Shown piece by piece: positions 17,583 through 20,705 of a stretch of 20,705 bases of DNA. Both the position numbers and the translations under genes were made by a program. The notes under the pieces are model-generated. The model ran no database searches, had not been told where the DNA came from, and worked only from the letters and a program-made list of their open reading frames with translations. Source of the DNA: Sulfuricurvum sp. (GTDB lineage: Bacteria > Campylobacterota > Campylobacteria > Campylobacterales > Sulfurimonadaceae); contig JAGXHZ010000084.1 of the NCBI GenBank assembly GCA_024635855.1, positions 1 through 20,705 of the forward strand. The letters are read 5' to 3'. Positions within the stretch are counted from its first letter, which is position 1. Each line of letters starts with the position of its first letter.

Positions 17583-18496
17583 GGGGAAACGCCCATCGCC
17601 TCAAAACACGTTGAAATAAAATCCTCTTGAGAAACAATATGAAAGGGAGTTGCTTCATATTCAAACTCCAAACTGTGTGCATGCAGGAGCAATCGACTTG
17701 CTCCACCTTTGCTTAATCGTTCTTCCGCAGTTATCTCTTTATCCAAGAATTTGACAATGTCCGCTTCTTCTTGACCATAGATGGGGTCACCCACGATTGG
17801 ATGTTTCACGTGAAACAAATGAACCCGTATTTGATGGGTACGACCGGTAAAGGGAGATGCCTCTACGAGGGTCATATTACGTTCAGGAAAGTATTGTAGA
17901 GGCTTGATGAAGGTTCGAGAAGCTTTACCGTCAGGATGAACCTTAACCACCATACGCACCAAAGTGCTTGGATCCTCTTTGCGTAATAGCGGTTCTTGAA
18001 TATCCATTGGATGTTCGAGATGACCATGTACCATTGCTAAATAACGCTTGGTTATTTGACGATTTTCAAACAGCAGTTTTAAAACAGTCTCACTCTCTTT
18101 GTTACGAGAAGCAAGGACCAAACCGCTTGTCTCTTGGTCAATTCGGTGGGTGACGTTCGCGTCGTGTCCAAACCGATGTTTGATTTCATCGTTGAGTGAA
18201 TAGGCGGTTCTGCGACTTTGGGGATGAACTAACACACCACTTGGTTTGTCATAAACAGCAAAATCAGGAGCAACAAAGGTGGCAGGAAGACCGCGTGATA
18301 ATGGCTCAAAACAAATGAAATCGAAATCACCTTCAATAAATCCCATTTGATTACTCATAACAATTCCATTTTGAGAAAGGCGACCTTTGGCAATAAGACG
18401 CTGAGCTTCAGGTTGCCCAAGACCCAATTCACGAATCAAAAATAAAATAGCTTTTTGACGGGTAGGTGCGTGTAGTTTTTTAATAACGAAGGGCAA
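17549..18496 (-). CDS. RluA-family 23S rRNA/tRNA pseudouridine synthase
   Basis: This enzyme isomerises specific uridines in rRNA or tRNA to pseudouridine. The 315-residue protein has an S4-like RNA-binding N-terminus (about 10-65) and the catalytic domain with DKPSGVLVHP (83-92), HRIDQETSGLVL (117-128, catalytic Asp120), SPFTGRTHQIRVHL and HPIVGDPIYG. It is closest to the RluA/RluC/RluD group; the target site cannot be named. It starts at TTG 18496, supported by AAGGA seven bases upstream and by family similarity beginning at once. The last 11 codons (SFRATTRNPI and stop) are encoded by the palindromic repeat, so the C-terminus is not ancestral. It is divergent from purB. Confidence 0.93.
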   Translation of the reverse strand: MPFVIKKLHAPTRQKAILFLIRELGLGQPEAQRLIAKGRLSQNGIVMSNQMGFIEGDFDFICFEPLSRGLPATFVAPDFAVYDKPSGVLVHPQSRRTAYSLNDEIKHRFGHDANVTHRIDQETSGLVLASRNKESETVLKLLFENRQITKRYLAMVHGHLEHPMDIQEPLLRKEDPSTLVRMVVKVHPDGKASRTFIKPLQYFPERNMTLVEASPFTGRTHQIRVHLFHVKHPIVGDPIYGQEEADIVKFLDKEITAEERLSKGGASRLLLHAHSLEFEYEATPFHIVSQEDFISTCFEAMGVSPSFRATTRNPI

Positions 18497-18579
18497 AATA
18501 TATTCCTTTATAAGCGATGGTTGGATAGACTAAATTTATAATAATAGATACGCATTTTAGCATATCAAGGGAGCATAAT
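18497..18579 (+). promoter_or_regulatory. purB promoter region
   Basis: A perfect -10 TATAAT lies at 18537-18542, without a fitting -35, and AAGGGAG (18567-18573) is a strong ribosome site seven bases before the purB ATG. The same 83-base spacer must also hold the promoter of the divergent pseudouridine synthase gene, which is not clear. Confidence 0.6.
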
Positions 18580-19908
18580 ATGGTAGATCGTTACAGTAGA
18601 GAAGAGATGAAATCCAAGTGGAGCATCCAAGCTAAATATCAAGCATGGCTCGACGTTGAAAAAGCAGTTGTTATAGCATGGAATAAATTGGGATTGATTC
18701 CGGATGAAGATGCTGCAAAGATTGTAGCTAATGCAGGATTTAGTGTTGAGCGTATTGATGAGATCGAAGCGGTCACACGACATGATCTGATTGCCTTTAC
18801 AACATCCGTTTCTGAAACGCTAGGTGAAGAGAGCCGTTGGTTCCATTACGGGATGACAAGTTCGGATACAGTGGATACCGCTGTTGCATTACAGATGAGA
18901 GATTCATTGGCCCTTATTATAGAAGATGTCAAAATGGTGATGGAGTCGATTAAACTCCGCGCAATAGAACACAAAATGACTTTGGTAGTTGGACGCTCTC
19001 ACGGGATACATGGTGAGCCTATTACGTTTGGTTTGGTGTTAGCGGTTTGGTACGATGAAATGGCACGTCATCTCACTAACTTGGAACAAACGATGGACGT
19101 TATCGCAGTCGGTCAAGTATCGGGAGCAATGGGTAATTTTGCGCACGCTCCGTTAGAACTTGAAGAATATGCGTGTGAAGCGTTAGGATTGAAACCTGCC
19201 CCTGCATCGAATCAAGTTATTCAACGTGACCGTTATGCCCGCCTTGCATCTACGTTAGCATTGTTAGCAAGCTCTATCGAAAAATTTGCGGTACAAGTTC
19301 GTCATTGGCAGCGTACGGAAGTCTATGAGTGTGAAGAGTATTTTGCCGTAGGACAAAAGGGTTCATCGGCAATGCCTCATAAGCGTAACCCGATTTTGAC
19401 CGAGAACATTACAGGTCTTGCTCGTATGGTTCGCTCGTACGCAGTACCCGCAATGGAAAACGTCGCGTTATGGCACGAGCGTGATATCTCTCACAGTTCT
19501 ACTGAGCGCTTCTGGCTTCCGGATAGTTTTGTAACGTCTGACTTTATGCTGCACCGTTTTAACAGTGTTATCTCTAAACTCGTGGTTTATCCTGAAAACA
19601 TGATGCGTAATCTAAACCTAACGGGCGGTTTGGTTTTCTCTCAACGTGTATTGCTTGAGCTTCCGATTAAAGGTGTTAGTCGTGAGGACGCGTACCGTAT
19701 CGTTCAGCGTAATGCGATGAAAGTATGGGAAGGGTTACAACACGGTAAAAGTGCTACTAACGAACAGGGTGAGAGTTTGTATTTGCAATTTTTATTGGAT
19801 GATGAAGAATTGCGTCAAAGTTTGAGTGAAGAAGCAATACGTGAATGTTTTAACTTTGATTATTATACGAAAAATGTTGATCGTATTTTTGCGAGAGTGT
19901 TTAAATAA
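18580..19908 (+). CDS. purB: Adenylosuccinate lyase
   Basis: PurB acts twice in purine synthesis, cleaving SAICAR to AICAR and adenylosuccinate to AMP, each with release of fumarate. The 442-residue length is typical of the short bacterial form. The fumarase/aspartase superfamily blocks are present: TRHDL (66-70), MTSSDTVD (92-99), the catalytic-histidine region GRSHGIHGEP (138-147), and the signature loop GSSAMPHKRNP (261-271) with the catalytic serine. It has its own promoter and a strong ribosome site. It is followed 110 bases later by nrdA, so two nucleotide-metabolism genes are neighbours, though nrdA has a separate promoter. Confidence 0.97.
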   Translation: MVDRYSREEMKSKWSIQAKYQAWLDVEKAVVIAWNKLGLIPDEDAAKIVANAGFSVERIDEIEAVTRHDLIAFTTSVSETLGEESRWFHYGMTSSDTVDTAVALQMRDSLALIIEDVKMVMESIKLRAIEHKMTLVVGRSHGIHGEPITFGLVLAVWYDEMARHLTNLEQTMDVIAVGQVSGAMGNFAHAPLELEEYACEALGLKPAPASNQVIQRDRYARLASTLALLASSIEKFAVQVRHWQRTEVYECEEYFAVGQKGSSAMPHKRNPILTENITGLARMVRSYAVPAMENVALWHERDISHSSTERFWLPDSFVTSDFMLHRFNSVISKLVVYPENMMRNLNLTGGLVFSQRVLLELPIKGVSREDAYRIVQRNAMKVWEGLQHGKSATNEQGESLYLQFLLDDEELRQSLSEEAIRECFNFDYYTKNVDRIFARVFK

Positions 19909-20018
19909 TTGGCTCACTATTTGCTTAAAATCATTAAACAAAAAAAAGACAACACACTATAAGAATTTCTAAAATTTAGAGGGTATAATATACGCTCTAA
20001 GAATTGCAAGGAAAAGAT
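19909..20018 (+). promoter_or_regulatory. nrdA promoter with overlapping palindrome
   Basis: A perfect -10 TATAAT lies at 19984-19989, and AAGGAAAAG (20008-20016) is the ribosome site. Just upstream is the perfect 13-bp palindrome TCTAAAATTTAGA (19968-19980). Its right arm TTAGAG (19976-19981) also pairs with CTCTAA (19995-20000), which flanks the -10 on the other side. This looks like an operator. It does not clearly match the NrdR box. No strong purB terminator is visible. Confidence 0.6.
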
Positions 20019-20687
20019 ATGCTAACCATTATCAAACGTAACGGCCGTCGTGAGCCACTCGATATTTCTAAAATTCAAAAATATACTTTTGCTGCCGTTG
20101 ATGGGCTGATTAATGTTTCGCAAAGCGAGCTTGAAGTGGATGCCCAAATCCAGTTTCGTGACGGAATTACGAGCAACGAGATTCAGCACACGTTGATTAA
20201 AACCGCAGTCGATAAAATCGACATTGATTCTCCTAACTGGACATTTGTGGCATCACGCCTTTTCTTGTACGATTTGTATCACCGTGTCAATGGATTTACC
20301 GGATACGGTAGTCTCAAAAGTTATTTTGAACGTTGTGAGGCTGAAGGGCGTATTCTTTTGGGATTACGAGAAAAGTTTGATTTGGCTGTTCTTGAAAAAC
20401 ACATTGTCCCTGAACGTGATTTGGAGTTTAACTATTTGGGCGTTAAAACGCTTTACGATCGTTATCTTATCAAAGACCGTAAGGGTGACCCTATCGAGCT
20501 TCCTCAGCATATGTTTATGGCAATCTCCATGTTCTTAGCGCAAAACGAGTCTGACCGTGAAGGGTGGGCGATTAAGTTCTACGACATGATCAGTCAGTTT
20601 CAAGTGATGCTCGCCACCCCTACTCTTTCCAATGCTCGTACAACACGCCATCAGCTTAGTTCGTGTTACATTGGTTCAAGTCCTGAT
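20019..20687 (+). CDS. nrdA: Ribonucleoside-diphosphate reductase class I alpha subunit, 3'-truncated
   Basis: NrdA reduces ribonucleoside diphosphates to deoxyribonucleotides using a radical made by the NrdB subunit. The first 223 codons are present, open to the adapter at 20688 with no stop. Residues 1-90 or so form the ATP-cone allosteric domain (IIKRNGRREPLDISKI near the start), followed by the all-helical N-terminal domain (MFMAISMFLA) and the start of the barrel with ATPTLSNARTTRHQLSSCY (199-217). Cys216 matches the first cysteine of the redox pair (Cys225 of E. coli NrdA). Radical-site and C-terminal cysteines lie beyond the contig. Class I, rather than II, is inferred from this segment and from Campylobacterota biology. 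AAGGAAAAG precedes the ATG. Confidence 0.93.
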
Positions 20688-20705
20688 CTGTCTCTTATAC
20701 ACATC
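20688..20705 (-). other. Illumina Nextera mosaic-end remnant (not genomic)
   Basis: CTGTCTCTTATACACATC is the reverse complement of the Tn5 mosaic end used in Nextera libraries (18 of 19 bases). It mirrors the adapter at 1-40. Codons read past 20687 in nrdA (LSLIHI) come from the adapter. Confidence 0.97.

Noticed and set aside
19950..19970. NrdR box upstream of nrdA
   Set aside because: ACACACTATAAG has some resemblance to one half of the NrdR consensus, but the symmetric second half is missing and there is no tandem box.
20224..20538. 104-codon open frame inside nrdA
   Set aside because: It lies in another frame of nrdA, which has clear family motifs throughout; the peptide is low-complexity and unlike any family I know.

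Overview
The window is a 20.7 kb assembly contig from a Campylobacterota (former Epsilonproteobacteria) chromosome, most like the Sulfuricurvum/Sulfurimonas group. The reasons are the ruvC / dnaA-dnaN-gyrB neighbourhood, DnaA-box clusters built on TTCAC (not the TTATCCACA seen in most bacteria), an AT-rich composition, A/T-rich promoters with clear TATAAT-type -10 elements and poor -35 elements, and many c-di-GMP proteins. The genus is an inference from gene content. Both ends carry Illumina Nextera adapter sequence (1-40 and 20688-20705). The contig limits are therefore technical, and the first (cca) and last (nrdA) genes are cut by them.

Layout. 41-4229, plus strand: the 3' part of cca, then the phosphate ABC transporter core pstC-pstA-pstB (no pstS or phoU in the window), then an RMD1/YagE-family membrane protein. 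4239-4961, minus: an unrecognised exported or anchored helical protein. A divergent control region rich in TGTAAC/GTTACA words separates it from 5089-7741, plus: an EAL-CBS-GGDEF c-di-GMP protein coupled to an unrecognised protein whose C-terminus resembles the CheY-binding peptide of FliM/CheZ. A hairpin at 7789-7808 lies between this pair and the convergent minus-strand block.

7808-14658, minus: dnaA -> dnaN -> gyrB -> a membrane protein with degenerate GGDEF and EAL domains -> queF. This is the replication-origin region. TTCAC clusters lie between dnaA and dnaN (with a run of five DnaA-trio-like triplets, a G-run and a DnaA box in tandem), upstream of dnaA, and again beyond ruvC. As written, dnaN is interrupted by a one-base frameshift in a five-base homopolymer. 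ruvC is divergent from dnaA.

15790-19908: a fused O-/N-acyltransferase of the OlsF type (ornithine lipid synthesis), a convergent RluA-family pseudouridine synthase, then purB; the window ends in the 5' part of nrdA (class I ribonucleotide reductase alpha chain). A 65-bp cloverleaf-like palindromic repeat occurs twice, in the same orientation (11998-12062 and 17518-17582), each just beyond a stop codon. The two copies show a compensatory base-pair change, and the second supplies the last codons and stop of the RluA-family gene.

The strongest leads are the origin architecture (unwinding module plus possibly three box clusters), the dnaN frameshift, the palindromic repeat family, the c-di-GMP pair with the FliM-like tail, and the catalytically dead GGDEF-EAL protein in the gyrB operon. 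I saw no CRISPR array, rRNA, tRNA, transposase or prophage gene.
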